From assembly GCF_002160985.1 (NCBI RefSeq), contig NZ_NFLQ01000002.1, forward strand, positions 1 through 64,000: a DNA stretch of 64,000 bases, read 5' to 3'. The stretch comes from Lachnoclostridium sp. An118. Its GTDB lineage: Bacteria > Bacillota > Clostridia > Lachnospirales > Lachnospiraceae. Positions 17,351-26,696 of this stretch are shown here, piece by piece. The position numbers and the translations under genes are program-made. The notes under the pieces are model-generated. The model saw only the letters and a program-made list of their open reading frames with translations, did no database searches and was not told the DNA's origin. Positions within the stretch are counted from its first letter, which is position 1; the number at the start of each line of letters is the position of its first letter.

Positions 17351-18331
17351 CTATTTTGAAAAAAGCCTCCTGCTGAACCAGTCCTTTGCGTAGGCAAAGG
17401 TATGCGCGATCAGCTCCAGCTCGATGGTCACATAGTTTCCAAGGTGGCGGAGCCGGAAGGGGACTTTTTTCTGTTCCGGGAGAGTCTGGAATCCCTCCTT
17501 CAGTCCTTCCCGGTAGTCTTTGCCGAAGCCGATCTTCGCAAAGAAGAGGGATTTGACAAGCCATCCAAGAGCCAGGGGCACGCAGTTGAGGATCAGCTGC
17601 GCCAGGGGCATGTTCTTATAGTTGAGGTACACGCTGTTCCTTGCGGACAGCTTTACCTTGAAGGAATTGTACTTGGAACCGCTGGTGCCGCTGCCCACAT
17701 GGTAGACAAGGGCAGTGGGGCAGTACATGTTCTTATAGCCGTAGATCTTTGCCCGGTATCCCACATCGATGTCCTCCAGGTAGGCGAAGTGGGACTCGTC
17801 AAAGTATCCGATTTTCTCGAAGGCGGAGCGACGGTAGATGGCGGCTCCGGCGCAGGCGGTGAAGATCTCATCCGGCTGGGTGTAGTTGGACACGGGCCTT
17901 CCGGTGCCCCGGCAGACGCCCCAGCCCATGAGGGTGTAGAGGTCCCCGGCGCTGTCTATGAGCTCCGGGTGGTACATCTGGATCATCTTGCTGCTGACGG
18001 AGAAGATTTTTTTTGACCTCCGGATCGCGCGCACCATCTCCTCCACATAGTGAGGATCCACAGTGGTGTCGTTGTTCAGGAGGATGACATAGGGAGTGCG
18101 GGAGGCCCGTATCCCTTCATTCACCGCCCGGCTGAACCCGTAGTTCTTGTCCAGGGCAATGCAGCGGATTTCGGGGTAAGTCTCCTTCATATATTCCATG
18201 CTCCCGTCGGAGGAAGCGTTGTCTACCACGATGATCTCAAATCCCCTGTACGTCTGCTTGTCCAGTGACTCCAGACAGGGCTTCATGAAATGCTTTCCAT
18301 TGTAATTCGGAATGACGATCGTAACCTGCAT
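17351..18331 (-). CDS. Family 2 glycosyltransferase (rhamnosyltransferase-like)
   Basis: The protein has about 326 residues from the ATG at 18331, chosen because AAAGGAAA precedes it; an in-frame TTG at 18361 would add 10 residues without a ribosome site. The GT-A domain starts MQVTIVIPNYNGKHFMKPCLESL. VDNASSDGS, the nucleotide-binding LLNNDTTVD (DXD-like) and FDESHFAYLEDIDVGYR, with the acceptor-site ED, match WbbL-type GT2 enzymes, often rhamnosyltransferases. The C-terminus is hydrophobic near 265-285. It is the only minus-strand gene in the glycan locus. Confidence 0.9.
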   Translation of the reverse strand: MQVTIVIPNYNGKHFMKPCLESLDKQTYRGFEIIVVDNASSDGSMEYMKETYPEIRCIALDKNYGFSRAVNEGIRASRTPYVILLNNDTTVDPHYVEEMVRAIRRSKKIFSVSSKMIQMYHPELIDSAGDLYTLMGWGVCRGTGRPVSNYTQPDEIFTACAGAAIYRRSAFEKIGYFDESHFAYLEDIDVGYRAKIYGYKNMYCPTALVYHVGSGTSGSKYNSFKVKLSARNSVYLNYKNMPLAQLILNCVPLALGWLVKSLFFAKIGFGKDYREGLKEGFQTLPEQKKVPFRLRHLGNYVTIELELIAHTFAYAKDWFSRRLFSK

Positions 18332-18477
18332 AGTCTGTTTCCTTTGCTTTTGTTCTTTCAATAATTCATGTTAAATACCTATTGATTATACCAGAGGCGG
18401 CTGTGAATTGCCAGATGAACTTCATGAATATTTCAAAAGTGTTAAATAAATGTTAAGAAAAAATACGGGGTGAAGTC

Positions 18478-18506
18478 TTGTTCAATCACTATATTTAGTG
18501 TATGAT
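18478..18506 (+). promoter_or_regulatory. Sigma-A-type promoter for the sugar transferase gene
   Basis: TTGTTC (18478-18483) and TATGAT (18501-18506) lie 17 bp apart in the divergent intergenic region 18332-18565. The rest of that region shows no gene. Confidence 0.6.
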
Positions 18507-18565
18507 AGAACAGGATTTGATATCAGTATGTCAAATAATGAGATGTTTTATATAAAATCGAGGAA

Positions 18566-19975
18566 ATGATCATGATAAAAGATAATCAAAGGTTCTGGAA
18601 TGGGCTCCATGTAGTGCTGGACGCCTGCGTTATTGGCATGTCCTATGTGCTTGCCTGGTATATCCGGTTTAAGTTTGGCGTGTTTGCGCCCTCGCCCTGG
18701 TATCTTTCGCTACAGGAGTACTGCCGTGTGCTGATTTTTGTGATCCCGGGCTATCTCATCCTGTATTACATTTTCCAGCTCTACACTCCGAAGCGGGTCC
18801 AGGGGCGGCGTCTGGAGATCTGGCACATCACCCAGGCCAATGTGATCGGCCTGATGGGGCTGATCCTCATCCTCTACCTCGTGAAAGAGCAGAATTTCTC
18901 CAGGAGCATGCTCTTTGTGTTCTTCTGCGTGAATATATTTGCAGAGGCGCTGATGCGCAATATGATACGCATCCTGTTGCGCAGCATCCGGAAAAAGGGG
19001 CTGAACCAGAAGCAGATCCTATTGATCGGCTACAGCCGGGCGGCGGAGGAGTATATCGACAGGGTCGTTGCCAACCCGTCCTGGGGTTATACGGTCCGGG
19101 GGATCCTTGCGGACAATGTGCCCAGAGGGACAGAGTACAAAGGGATCAAAGTGCTGGGGCGGATTGACAATCTGTCCATCATCCTGCCGGAAAACCGACT
19201 GGACGAGATCGCCATCACGCTTGGGCTGGCGGAGTACCACAAGCTGGCAAGGATCGTCAGCATGTGCGAGAAGTCCGGCGTGCACACCAAGTTCATCCCG
19301 GATTACAACAACATCATCCCAACAAAGCCCTATACGGAGGACCTCCTTGGCCTTCCGGTCATCAATATACGCCACGTGCCTCTGAACAACCGGCTGAATG
19401 CCTTTATGAAGCGGTGCGTGGACCTTTTTGGCGCGGTGGTGGCTCTGATCCTCTTCTCGCCTGTCATGGCCGCGGTTGCTGTGATTATCAAAGTCACATC
19501 CCCGGGCCCCCTGATCTTTAAGCAGGAGAGGATCGGTATGAGGAACAAGCCTTTTTATATGTACAAATTCCGCTCCATGGTCGTGCAGGAGGCTTCCGCT
19601 GAGAAGAAGGCCTGGACCACCCAGAACGATCCCAGGGTGACGCCCATCGGGCGTTTTATCCGGAAGACCAGCATCGATGAGCTGCCCCAGCTTGTCAACG
19701 TGCTGAAGGGTGACATGAGCCTGGTAGGCCCCCGCCCGGAGCGGCCCCAGTTTGTGGAGCAGTTCAAGGAGGAGATCCCCAGGTACATGGTAAAGCACCA
19801 GGTGCGCCCCGGCCTGACTGGCTGGGCCCAGGTCAACGGCTACAGGGGGGATACGTCCATACGGAAACGGATCGAACACGACCTCTACTATATTGAGAAC
19901 TGGACCCTTGGGTTTGATTTCAAGATCATCATCATGACCTTCTTTAAGGGGTTTGTCAACAAGAATGCTTACTAG
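18566..19975 (+). CDS. Undecaprenyl-phosphate sugar phosphotransferase (polyprenyl glycosylphosphotransferase)
   Basis: The 469-residue protein has four to five N-terminal membrane helices, a CoA-binding-like Rossmann domain ([18 protein letters not shown]) and a C-terminal bacterial sugar transferase domain. The latter shows [13 protein letters not shown], the membrane re-entrant helix and [24 protein letters not shown], then [25 protein letters not shown]. It is the WbaP/EpsE type that loads the first sugar-phosphate onto undecaprenyl phosphate to start a repeat unit. GAGGA precedes the ATG. It probably leads the + strand run through the LCP, polymerase and GT2 genes. Confidence 0.93.
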   Translation: MIMIKDNQRFWNGLHVVLDACVIGMSYVLAWYIRFKFGVFAPSPWYLSLQEYCRVLIFVIPGYLILYYIFQLYTPKRVQGRRLEIWHITQANVIGLMGLILILYLVKEQNFSRSMLFVFFCVNIFAEALMRNMIRILLRSIRKKGLNQKQILLIGYSRAAEEYIDRVVANPSWGYTVRGILADNVPRGTEYKGIKVLGRIDNLSIILPENRLDEIAITLGLAEYHKLARIVSMCEKSGVHTKFIPDYNNIIPTKPYTEDLLGLPVINIRHVPLNNRLNAFMKRCVDLFGAVVALILFSPVMAAVAVIIKVTSPGPLIFKQERIGMRNKPFYMYKFRSMVVQEASAEKKAWTTQNDPRVTPIGRFIRKTSIDELPQLVNVLKGDMSLVGPRPERPQFVEQFKEEIPRYMVKHQVRPGLTGWAQVNGYRGDTSIRKRIEHDLYYIENWTLGFDFKIIIMTFFKGFVNKNAY

Positions 19976-19999
19976 ACAGCTTGAGATACAGGAGAAAGA

Positions 20000-21127
20000 A
20001 TGAGCAGAAAGAAGAGATTACAGAAGAAACTGACCCGCGAGGAGAGGCGGCAGCTTCGAAAGAGAAAGAGAAGAAAACGGATCATCGTGCTGATCATCGA
20101 GCTGATCGTCCTGGCAGTGCTGGGAGTGGTCGCCTATGGAATGTTCAAATTGGACAAGCTGGACTTTAACATCCTGGACCAGAGCAGACTGGATGTGTAT
20201 AAGGATACGGGCCCTTACACCAACATCGCCCTGTTCGGGCTGGATTCCAGGGATGGAGAGCTGGAGGGAGGTGTCCAGAGCGACACCATCATGATCGCCA
20301 GCATCAACAATGAGACCAGCGATGTGAAGCTGGTGTCTGTCTACAGGGATACCCTTCTCCAGCAGGCGGACGGTACATACGAGAAGGCCAATTCGGCTTA
20401 CAATACCGGCGGTGTGGAGGACGCCATCAGTCTTCTGAACCGGAATCTTGATCTGGACATCCAGAATTATGTCAGTGTGAACTTTAATGCCCTCGTGGAT
20501 GTGATCGACCTTCTGGGAGGGGTTGAGATTGACATGACAGCCGAGGAAGCCTTCTGGTGTAATGGCTATGCGTCTGAGACCGCCCAGGTGACCGGAAAAG
20601 AGATGACGCAGATCGAGGAGACGGCAGGCACTCAGCTGCTGGACGGAGTCCATGCGGTGGGGTATGCCCGGATCCGTTACACGGATGGAAACGATTTTAA
20701 GAGGACAGAGCGGCAGCGCATTGTCCTTGAGAAGGTGATGGAGAAGGCAAAGAGTGCCGGCTTCTCCACCCTGAACAAGATCGTGGATGAGGTTTTCCCG
20801 CAGATATCGACAAGCTTTTCATCTACAGACCTGCTGGGCTTTGCCGCAAATGCGCTGAATTACAATATTGTAGATACGTCCGGCTTCCCGTTTGAGGTGA
20901 CCACATCGGAAAATGTGAGGAACCACAGCGGTTCCTATGTTGTGCCCATCGATTTTTCGGCCAATGTCAGCCGCCTGCATGAATTCCTCTTCGGGGAGGA
21001 AGACTATACGCCATCAGAGACAGTGGAGCAGATCGACAATGACATTATTTATCTCACGGGAGTCGATGAGAGCACGACAGCGATGCAGTCAGACTTTACG
21101 GAGTCAGAGGATACAGGAGAAGAGTAG
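20000..21127 (+). CDS. LytR-CpsA-Psr (LCP) family glycopolymer ligase
   Basis: The 375-residue protein has a very basic cytoplasmic start (SRKKRLQKKLTREERRQLRKRK), a transmembrane helix (about 29-48) and an extracellular LCP domain. LCP landmarks are FGLDSRDGE, SDTIMIASIN, VYRDTL, NFNALVDVIDLLGGVEI and the RIRYTDGNDFKRTERQR block with Arg residues that bind pyrophosphate. LCP enzymes transfer undecaprenyl-linked polymers to peptidoglycan. Its C-terminal tail is acidic. It is paralogous to the LCP gene at 23452. Confidence 0.94.
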   Translation: MSRKKRLQKKLTREERRQLRKRKRRKRIIVLIIELIVLAVLGVVAYGMFKLDKLDFNILDQSRLDVYKDTGPYTNIALFGLDSRDGELEGGVQSDTIMIASINNETSDVKLVSVYRDTLLQQADGTYEKANSAYNTGGVEDAISLLNRNLDLDIQNYVSVNFNALVDVIDLLGGVEIDMTAEEAFWCNGYASETAQVTGKEMTQIEETAGTQLLDGVHAVGYARIRYTDGNDFKRTERQRIVLEKVMEKAKSAGFSTLNKIVDEVFPQISTSFSSTDLLGFAANALNYNIVDTSGFPFEVTTSENVRNHSGSYVVPIDFSANVSRLHEFLFGEEDYTPSETVEQIDNDIIYLTGVDESTTAMQSDFTESEDTGEE

Positions 21128-21136
21128 GAAAGAAAT

Positions 21137-22471
21137 ATGAAAGACAACGAGAAGGTGTTTCGAAATTTCATAGTGGAGGCAGTGGTGTGCGCGGTTTTTT
21201 ATCTCTGCAGCTTCCTTGCCTCCAGAGGGGGAGCGCATATGCTGAGCTCCCTCCTTCTCGTTCTGTACGCTCTGGGCGTCTACATCTGCAGGTTCAGAAC
21301 CACCGGGAACCTGGTGGACATGAAGGGACTGTTTGCCCTGGCCTGGGTCGGAGGGCAGGGCATTGCCTGCCTGCAGCTCAGCAATCTCCAGACAGACTGG
21401 AGCGTTTGGACGTGGGCCGCCTTCTTCCTGGCCTACATCGGCTTCTGCCTGGGATATCTGCGGAAGAAGCCTGCGCCGGAGCGTGTGGAGCTGGAGAAAG
21501 ATGACCGGAAGGCGGGAAGGCTGCTGGTCTGTGCGTGCGGGCTGGCCGCTGTCTCCTGGGTCTGCTTCCTGACCGAGTTCCTGGCTGTGGGTTTTATACC
21601 CCTCTTTTCGGATGAGCCCCACGCCTACTCCTATTTCCATGTGTCCGGCGTACACTATTTTACCATCAGCTGCATCCTGGTCCCGGCGATCACGGTCCTT
21701 TACTGGAAGGTGAGAGAGGAGAGGAGCAGGAGAGACTATGTGCTGCTGGGGATGGTGAATATAACGGCAGTGGCGGTGCCGGTGCTTTGTGTGTCCCGGT
21801 TTCAGCTGCTGTTTGCCGTAGGGTTCGCTGTTGTGGTCTATATTCTCACCAACAGAAACCTGAACTGGAAGGTGCTGGTGCTCCTGCTGGTCATCATGGT
21901 CCCTGTCTATGTGGGCCTCACTGTGGCCAGAAATCACGATGTGGAGTATCTGAACGGCATTTTTGATATGAAGGACAAGGGCACGCCTATCTTTGTCACG
22001 CAGCCCTATATATATGTGGCCAATAATTTTGAGAATTTCAACTGTCTGGTGGAGCAGATCGCGGAGCATACCTACGGAGTGAGGATGCTGTTCCCTGTGT
22101 TTGCCCTGACAGGACTGAAATTTGTCTTTCCTCAGCTGACGGCAAGCCCTATCTATATCACCAAGCCGGAGCTGACGACTTTGACCATGTTCTACGATGC
22201 CTACTATGATTTCGGGATAGTGGGAGTGCTCCTTCTGGCGCTGGCAGTCGGATTTGCCGCAAGGAAGCTGACGGTCTGGATCCATGAGAGCGGGAACCCG
22301 GTGGCCTGCCTCTTTTACGGACAGATCGCGATCTATCTGGGACTGGCCTTTTTTACCACCTGGTTCAGCAACCCTACCACATGGTTCTGGCTTGCCCTCA
22401 CCACGCTGATGTATCTCTTTGTCGGATACCGGAAAAAAGAAAGGAGGATGGCGGATGGCGGAAAAGATTGA
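21137..22471 (+). CDS. Wzy/EpsG-like oligosaccharide repeat unit polymerase
   Basis: This integral membrane protein of 444 residues has about 10-12 hydrophobic helices and a large extracellular loop (roughly 270-360) including YVANNFENFNCLVEQ and ITKPELTTLTMFYDAYYDFG. That layout fits O-antigen/oligosaccharide polymerases, which are recognised more by topology than sequence. Its position between an LCP gene and a glycosyltransferase, after the initiating sugar transferase, supports the role. It overlaps the next gene by 17 nt. Confidence 0.75.
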   Translation: MKDNEKVFRNFIVEAVVCAVFYLCSFLASRGGAHMLSSLLLVLYALGVYICRFRTTGNLVDMKGLFALAWVGGQGIACLQLSNLQTDWSVWTWAAFFLAYIGFCLGYLRKKPAPERVELEKDDRKAGRLLVCACGLAAVSWVCFLTEFLAVGFIPLFSDEPHAYSYFHVSGVHYFTISCILVPAITVLYWKVREERSRRDYVLLGMVNITAVAVPVLCVSRFQLLFAVGFAVVVYILTNRNLNWKVLVLLLVIMVPVYVGLTVARNHDVEYLNGIFDMKDKGTPIFVTQPYIYVANNFENFNCLVEQIAEHTYGVRMLFPVFALTGLKFVFPQLTASPIYITKPELTTLTMFYDAYYDFGIVGVLLLALAVGFAARKLTVWIHESGNPVACLFYGQIAIYLGLAFFTTWFSNPTTWFWLALTTLMYLFVGYRKKERRMADGGKD

Positions 22472-23369
22472 AGTGATCATACCGGCCTACAGACCGGGAA
22501 GGGAGTTTGAAAAGCTGATACGCAGGCTGAAGAAGCAGACATGTCTCCCGGATACAATCCATGTGATCAACACGATATCAGAGCGGTTCCCTGCCAAATT
22601 CTGCATGGAGCAGGGGATCAGGGTGACCCATATTGAAAAAGCGCAGTTCGACCACGGCGGTACCAGAGATATGGGGATACGACAGTCGGATGCGGATATC
22701 GTCGTCTTTATGACCCAGGACGCGGTCCCTTTTGACAAATATCTGATCGAGAATCTGATAAAGCCCTTCGAGAGAGAAGATGTGGGGGCGGCGTACGCCC
22801 GGCAGCTTCCCAGAAAGGACTGCCGTGTGATCGAGAGATATACCAGGTCCTTTAACTACCCCGAAAAGTCCAGGCTGAAGGGAAAGGAGGACCTGCCGGT
22901 CCTTGGGATCAAGACCTTCTTCTGCTCGGACGTATGCGCGGCCTACAGCAGGAAGGTCTATGAGGAGACAGGCGGCTTTGAGAAGAAGACCATCTTTAAT
23001 GAAGACATGATCCTGGCGGGGCATATGATAGAAAAGGGCTACAAGATCGCCTATGCGGCCGAGGCCAGAGTGATCCACTCCCACAATTACACGGGAGCGC
23101 AGCAGTTCCACAGGAATTTCGACCTGGCCGTCTCCCAGGCAGATCACCCGGAGGTGTTCGAGGGTGTCGCCTCAGAGAGCGAGGGGATCCGGCTTGTGAA
23201 GAGCACGGCAAAATATCTGCTGCGGGAGAAAAAGGGGTGGCTGATCCCCGGGCTGATCTGGCAGAGCGGCTGCAAGTATCTGGGGTACCGGCTGGGGCGC
23301 AGATACAGGCAGCTCCCTGGCTGGCTCATAAAAAAATGCACCATGAGCCAGAGTTATTGGGAAAAGTAA
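22455..23369 (+). CDS. Family 2 glycosyltransferase
   Basis: The 304-residue enzyme starts at MAEKIEVIIPAYRPG. The ATG at 22455 is chosen because AGGAGGATGG lies just before it, and a longer frame from 22419 is unlikely. The GT-A features are FMTQDAVPFD (DXD-like position), RTRDMGIRQ-like donor site (GGTRDMGIRQSDADIV) and FNEDMILAGHMIEKGYKI. This pattern resembles rhamnosyltransferases. The C-terminal part has amphipathic basic helices. The start lies inside the polymerase gene, so translation is coupled. Confidence 0.9.
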   Translation: MAEKIEVIIPAYRPGREFEKLIRRLKKQTCLPDTIHVINTISERFPAKFCMEQGIRVTHIEKAQFDHGGTRDMGIRQSDADIVVFMTQDAVPFDKYLIENLIKPFEREDVGAAYARQLPRKDCRVIERYTRSFNYPEKSRLKGKEDLPVLGIKTFFCSDVCAAYSRKVYEETGGFEKKTIFNEDMILAGHMIEKGYKIAYAAEARVIHSHNYTGAQQFHRNFDLAVSQADHPEVFEGVASESEGIRLVKSTAKYLLREKKGWLIPGLIWQSGCKYLGYRLGRRYRQLPGWLIKKCTMSQSYWEK

Positions 23370-23398
23370 TTGCAGTTTTTGGGAAAATCATGTATAGT
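23370..23398 (+). promoter_or_regulatory. Sigma-A-type promoter for the second LCP gene
   Basis: TTGCAG (23370-23375) and TATAGT (23393-23398) are separated by 17 bp, about 50 nt before the LCP start codon. Confidence 0.6.
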
Positions 23399-23451
23399 AT
23401 AGAATGATATATTCGGAAATCATGTAGTTTTTTAGCGAAAGGATTTTAGTA

Positions 23452-24909
23452 ATGGCGAAAGAAAGAAAGCATTACCGGCGCGGGCGCAGAAAGAAGAACC
23501 GTGGCTTTGCTTCCTGGTCTCTGGGGAAAAAGATCGCATCAATAGCCGGAGGCACCTTTTTAGTAGTGGCGGCAGCGGGAGCAGTATTGCTGGCCAGCAA
23601 GCTGGCAAAGATCGATACAGTGGAGCTGGACGCGGATAAGCTGAATATCTCTGAGGAGGCGAGAGAGAGGGGGACGGGATATCTCAACGTTGCCCTTTTT
23701 GGCGTGGATTCAAGAGAGGGTGAGCTGGAGACGGATACGAGGAGCGATACGATCATGATCGCCAGTCTCAACCGCGAGACTCTGGAGGTGAAGATTTCCT
23801 CCGTGTACCGCGACACGCTCCTGCAGCAGAGCGACGGGACCCTGAACAAGGCGAACTCGGCCTATGCCTACGGAGGTCCGGAGGCGGCCATCGCTATGCT
23901 CAACGAGAACCTGGATATGGATATAGAGCACTATGTGACGGTAAACTTTAATGCCCTGATCGATGTGATCGATGCGGTGGGCGGTGTGGAGATTGATGTA
24001 CAGCCAGAAGAAGTGGATTATATAAATGGGTATGCGACAGAGATAATTAAAGTTACCGGAAAGGGTTCCGGCGGTGTCAACGAGCCGGGGCTTCAGACTT
24101 TGAACGGTGTTCTTGCGACAGCCTATTCCCGTATCCGTTACACGGCCGGCGATGATTTCAAGCGTGCGGAGCGGCAGAGAGAGGTACTGACAAAAGTTAT
24201 AGAAAAGCTCCAGGGAGCCAGCCTTTCCCAGATCAACAAGATCATAGACAAGGTGTTCCCGGAGGTGTCCACCAACTTTACTCTCACAGAGATCCTTGAT
24301 TACGCTCTGGATGCTTTCGACTACAAGCTTGGGGAGACGACAGGATTTCCTTTCGACAAATCGACAGATACATTGAACAATATAGGCAGCGTGGTCATCC
24401 CTGTGACACTGGAGAGCAACGTGCAGCAGCTCCATGAGTTCTTCTTTGGGACAGAGACTGGATATACGCCTTCTTCCACTGTGTCTACCATCAGCGGAAA
24501 TATCGTGGCAAAAGCCGGTGACCGGCAGGCCGACACAGACGAGGACAGCCAGGCCATCATGGAGCAGCCGGATGATTCCTACTATGACTATGAAAGCAGC
24601 TCCGGCGGCTATGACAGCAGCGGAAGCTCCGGCAGCGGCGGAAGCGGAGACTGGTCTGGCGGAAGCTCCGGCAGCGGTGGAAGCGGAAGTGACAGCAGCG
24701 GCGGCACGGGCGGCAGCGGCGGAAGCGGAAACGATGGAAGCGGCGGCACGGGCGGCAGCGGCGGAAGCGGAAGCGATGGAAGCGGCGGCACAGGCGGTAG
24801 CGGTGAAGGAGCATCAGAGAGCGGCGGTTCGTCCGGCGGCGGAGAGGATCCCTCCAACGGCGGTACATCCGGCAGCGGCGACGGCGGAAATGCAGCAGTT
24901 GGATATTAG
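23452..24909 (+). CDS. LCP family ligase with Gly/Ser-repeat tail
   Basis: The 485-residue protein starts with a basic cytoplasmic segment (AKERKHYRRGRRKKNRG), a transmembrane helix (about 31-50) and an LCP domain (FGVDSREGE, SDTIMIASLN, VYRDTL, RIRYTAGDDFKRAERQR). After about residue 385 comes a roughly 100-residue low-complexity tail of GSGG/GGTGGSGGSG repeats, with codon-level tandem repeats at 24600-24900. Such tails may span the wall. It is followed 48 nt later by the cohesin-domain gene, suggesting cotranscription. It is the second LCP in 4 kb, so one may act on a different polymer. Confidence 0.93.
   Translation: MAKERKHYRRGRRKKNRGFASWSLGKKIASIAGGTFLVVAAAGAVLLASKLAKIDTVELDADKLNISEEARERGTGYLNVALFGVDSREGELETDTRSDTIMIASLNRETLEVKISSVYRDTLLQQSDGTLNKANSAYAYGGPEAAIAMLNENLDMDIEHYVTVNFNALIDVIDAVGGVEIDVQPEEVDYINGYATEIIKVTGKGSGGVNEPGLQTLNGVLATAYSRIRYTAGDDFKRAERQREVLTKVIEKLQGASLSQINKIIDKVFPEVSTNFTLTEILDYALDAFDYKLGETTGFPFDKSTDTLNNIGSVVIPVTLESNVQQLHEFFFGTETGYTPSSTVSTISGNIVAKAGDRQADTDEDSQAIMEQPDDSYYDYESSSGGYDSSGSSGSGGSGDWSGGSSGSGGSGSDSSGGTGGSGGSGNDGSGGTGGSGGSGSDGSGGTGGSGEGASESGGSSGGGEDPSNGGTSGSGDGGNAAVGY
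24600..24900 (+). repeat. Tandem Gly/Ser codon repeats in the LCP tail
   Basis: Near-identical units coding for GGTGGSGGSG-type peptides recur about every 54 bases (for example GGCGGCACGGGCGGCAGCGG at about 24700 and 24744). They are within the coding frame and probably vary in copy number by slippage. Confidence 0.75.
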
Positions 24910-24957
24910 ACCTTGCTGCAGCCGGAAATATAACGAATAAAAAAGAGGAAAAGAACG

Positions 24958-26556
24958 ATGAGAAGATTGAGAAAAGCATTAATGGCATTGATGGCGGTGT
25001 GTATGCTGGTTTCAGGTTTTTCCTTTTCTGCATACGCATCTTCGGGTCAGCTCCGCTTTTCCGACCCCTCCACGACTGTGGGGGCCGAGGTAGAAGTGAC
25101 GGCTACGTTTACCGGGACAGTGGCGGTGCAGTCGGCCCAGGCGACTCTCACCTACGACACGTCCATGCTGCGTTTTGTGTCGGGAAGCCAGGTGACGGAC
25201 AATAACGGCACCCTGTCGCTGAGCGGTGCGGGGGACGGAACTTCCACGCAGCTGAACTTTACGATGACCTTCCAGGCTCTCCAGGAGGGTACCACAGTGA
25301 TCGAGATTTCCTCCGCATCGGGAACGGATGTGGACGGTGATTCCATCGACGTGACAAGAGGGCAGTCGACTATCACCATCGGCCCGGGCGATCCTTCGCT
25401 TATCCAGGACACCTCGTCGGCGTCAGCCACCGGGGTCTCGGTGGAGGTGAACGGCACATCCTACGTGGTTTCCGGCGATTTCTCCGATGCGATCATCCCG
25501 GGAGGGTTTGAGCGCTCAGAGATGCAGTTTGAGGGGCAGACCTGCACGGTGGTCACACAGGCTTCCAGCGGTGCGACGGCCATGTACCTTGTTCCGGCAG
25601 CCGGCGGAGACGGCGACTTTTTCCTGTACAATACAGATGACGGGAGCTTTTCCCCCTTTGAGGAGATTGAGCTCTCCACAGACCGGTATCTGATCCTCCT
25701 GCAGGATGACGGCACGGTGGATATTCCCGGCGGCTACCAGGAGACCACCCTCACCCTGAACGGCAAGGAGTTTCCGGCGTGGCAGAATACGAACAATACA
25801 GAGTACTACCTGGTGTACGGCCTGAACAGCGATGGCAACAAAGTGCTCTATCAGTACGATACGACAGACGGAACCTACCAGAGGTATGTGAGGCCTCTGT
25901 CCATCTCCACAGATGAGTCCGGACAGGCGGACGGCATCCTGGGATCTGCCCTGCAGTTTATCCAGGATAACCTGCGCTGGGTCCTGGTTGCAGCCTGCGT
26001 GCTGTTCGTGCTCGTGGTCATCATCCTCATCGTGGCCCTTGTCAAGCTCCATCACCGCAACCTGGAGCTGGATGACCTCTACGACGAGTACGGCATAGAC
26101 CTGGATGATGAGCCGGAGGAAGTGCCTGAGAAGAAAAAGAAAGACAAGAAGGCGGATAAAAAGTCCAGAAAGCAGGATAAGCTGGCTGCGGACGAGGAGT
26201 CTGAGTTCGACGACGGGTTCGAGGATTACGAGGACGATGACTTTGAGGACGGCTTTGACAGTGAGGATGAATACGATCTGGACGGTGAAGACGAGGACAG
26301 CTACGAAGAGGAAGAGTATGATGATGAGGACTTCGACGAGGATTACGACGCCTTTGTAAGAGGGGCGAAGCGCTCCTATGACGATGTGCCCCGCCGCAGC
26401 CGCCGCGCGGATGACGAGGAGGATATTGACGATCTGGACGCCCTGCTGAACGCCAGGGTGAGGGAGCCGGCCAAGAGGCCGAAGAAGACACCCGAGAGGC
26501 GCAGCCATGCGGAGGAGGACGACACCTTCAAGATGGATATCATCGATCTGGATTAA
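24958..26556 (+). CDS. Cohesin-domain membrane protein with long acidic cytoplasmic tail
   Basis: The 532-residue protein has a signal peptide (ALMALMAVCMLVSGFSFSAYA), then a cohesin-like beta-sandwich (about 29-142: RFSDPSTTVGAEVEVTATF, LTYDTSMLRFVSGSQV, FTMTFQAL). A second extracellular region spans about 150-335, a transmembrane helix about 339-363, and a highly acidic tail (DDDFEDGFDSEDEYD-type) follows to the end. Cohesins bind dockerins in cellulosomes. Here no dockerin or glycosidase gene is near, and the domain sits on a type I membrane protein next to an LCP ligase. Its partner is unknown. Confidence 0.8.
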   Translation: MRRLRKALMALMAVCMLVSGFSFSAYASSGQLRFSDPSTTVGAEVEVTATFTGTVAVQSAQATLTYDTSMLRFVSGSQVTDNNGTLSLSGAGDGTSTQLNFTMTFQALQEGTTVIEISSASGTDVDGDSIDVTRGQSTITIGPGDPSLIQDTSSASATGVSVEVNGTSYVVSGDFSDAIIPGGFERSEMQFEGQTCTVVTQASSGATAMYLVPAAGGDGDFFLYNTDDGSFSPFEEIELSTDRYLILLQDDGTVDIPGGYQETTLTLNGKEFPAWQNTNNTEYYLVYGLNSDGNKVLYQYDTTDGTYQRYVRPLSISTDESGQADGILGSALQFIQDNLRWVLVAACVLFVLVVIILIVALVKLHHRNLELDDLYDEYGIDLDDEPEEVPEKKKKDKKADKKSRKQDKLAADEESEFDDGFEDYEDDDFEDGFDSEDEYDLDGEDEDSYEEEEYDDEDFDEDYDAFVRGAKRSYDDVPRRSRRADDEEDIDDLDALLNARVREPAKRPKKTPERRSHAEEDDTFKMDIIDLD

Positions 26557-26573
26557 CAGCTTTACTTAAAAAT

Positions 26574-26606
26574 AAGGGGAATGTGGGATGCCGCATTCTC
26601 CTTTTT
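26574..26606 (+). terminator. Rho-independent terminator after the cohesin-domain gene
   Basis: The stem arms are AAGGGGAATG and CATTCTCCTT (one G-U pair), extended inside by further pairing, followed by TTTTT. Confidence 0.75.
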
Positions 26607-26607
26607 C

Positions 26608-26636
26608 TTTACACGTGGATGGATTTTTGGTACAAT
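26608..26636 (+). promoter_or_regulatory. Sigma-A-type promoter for glmS
   Basis: TTTACA (26608-26613), a 17-bp spacer and TACAAT (26631-26636) directly follow the upstream terminator. The predicted leader is only about 55 nt, too short for a glmS ribozyme. Confidence 0.65.
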
Positions 26637-26696
26637 ACAGCTTGATAGTGCAAAAAAAACGGATTTATGTACAAATCAGGATAAGGAGAGACAAGT

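Noticed and set aside
24600-24900. CRISPR-like or satellite repeat array
   Set aside because: The repetition is in frame, codes for Gly/Ser/Thr repeats inside the LCP gene, and has no spacer structure.
26637-26696. glmS ribozyme upstream of glmS
   Set aside because: The leader from the predicted start to the ATG is about 55 nt, much shorter than the ribozyme, and none of its pairing elements is visible.
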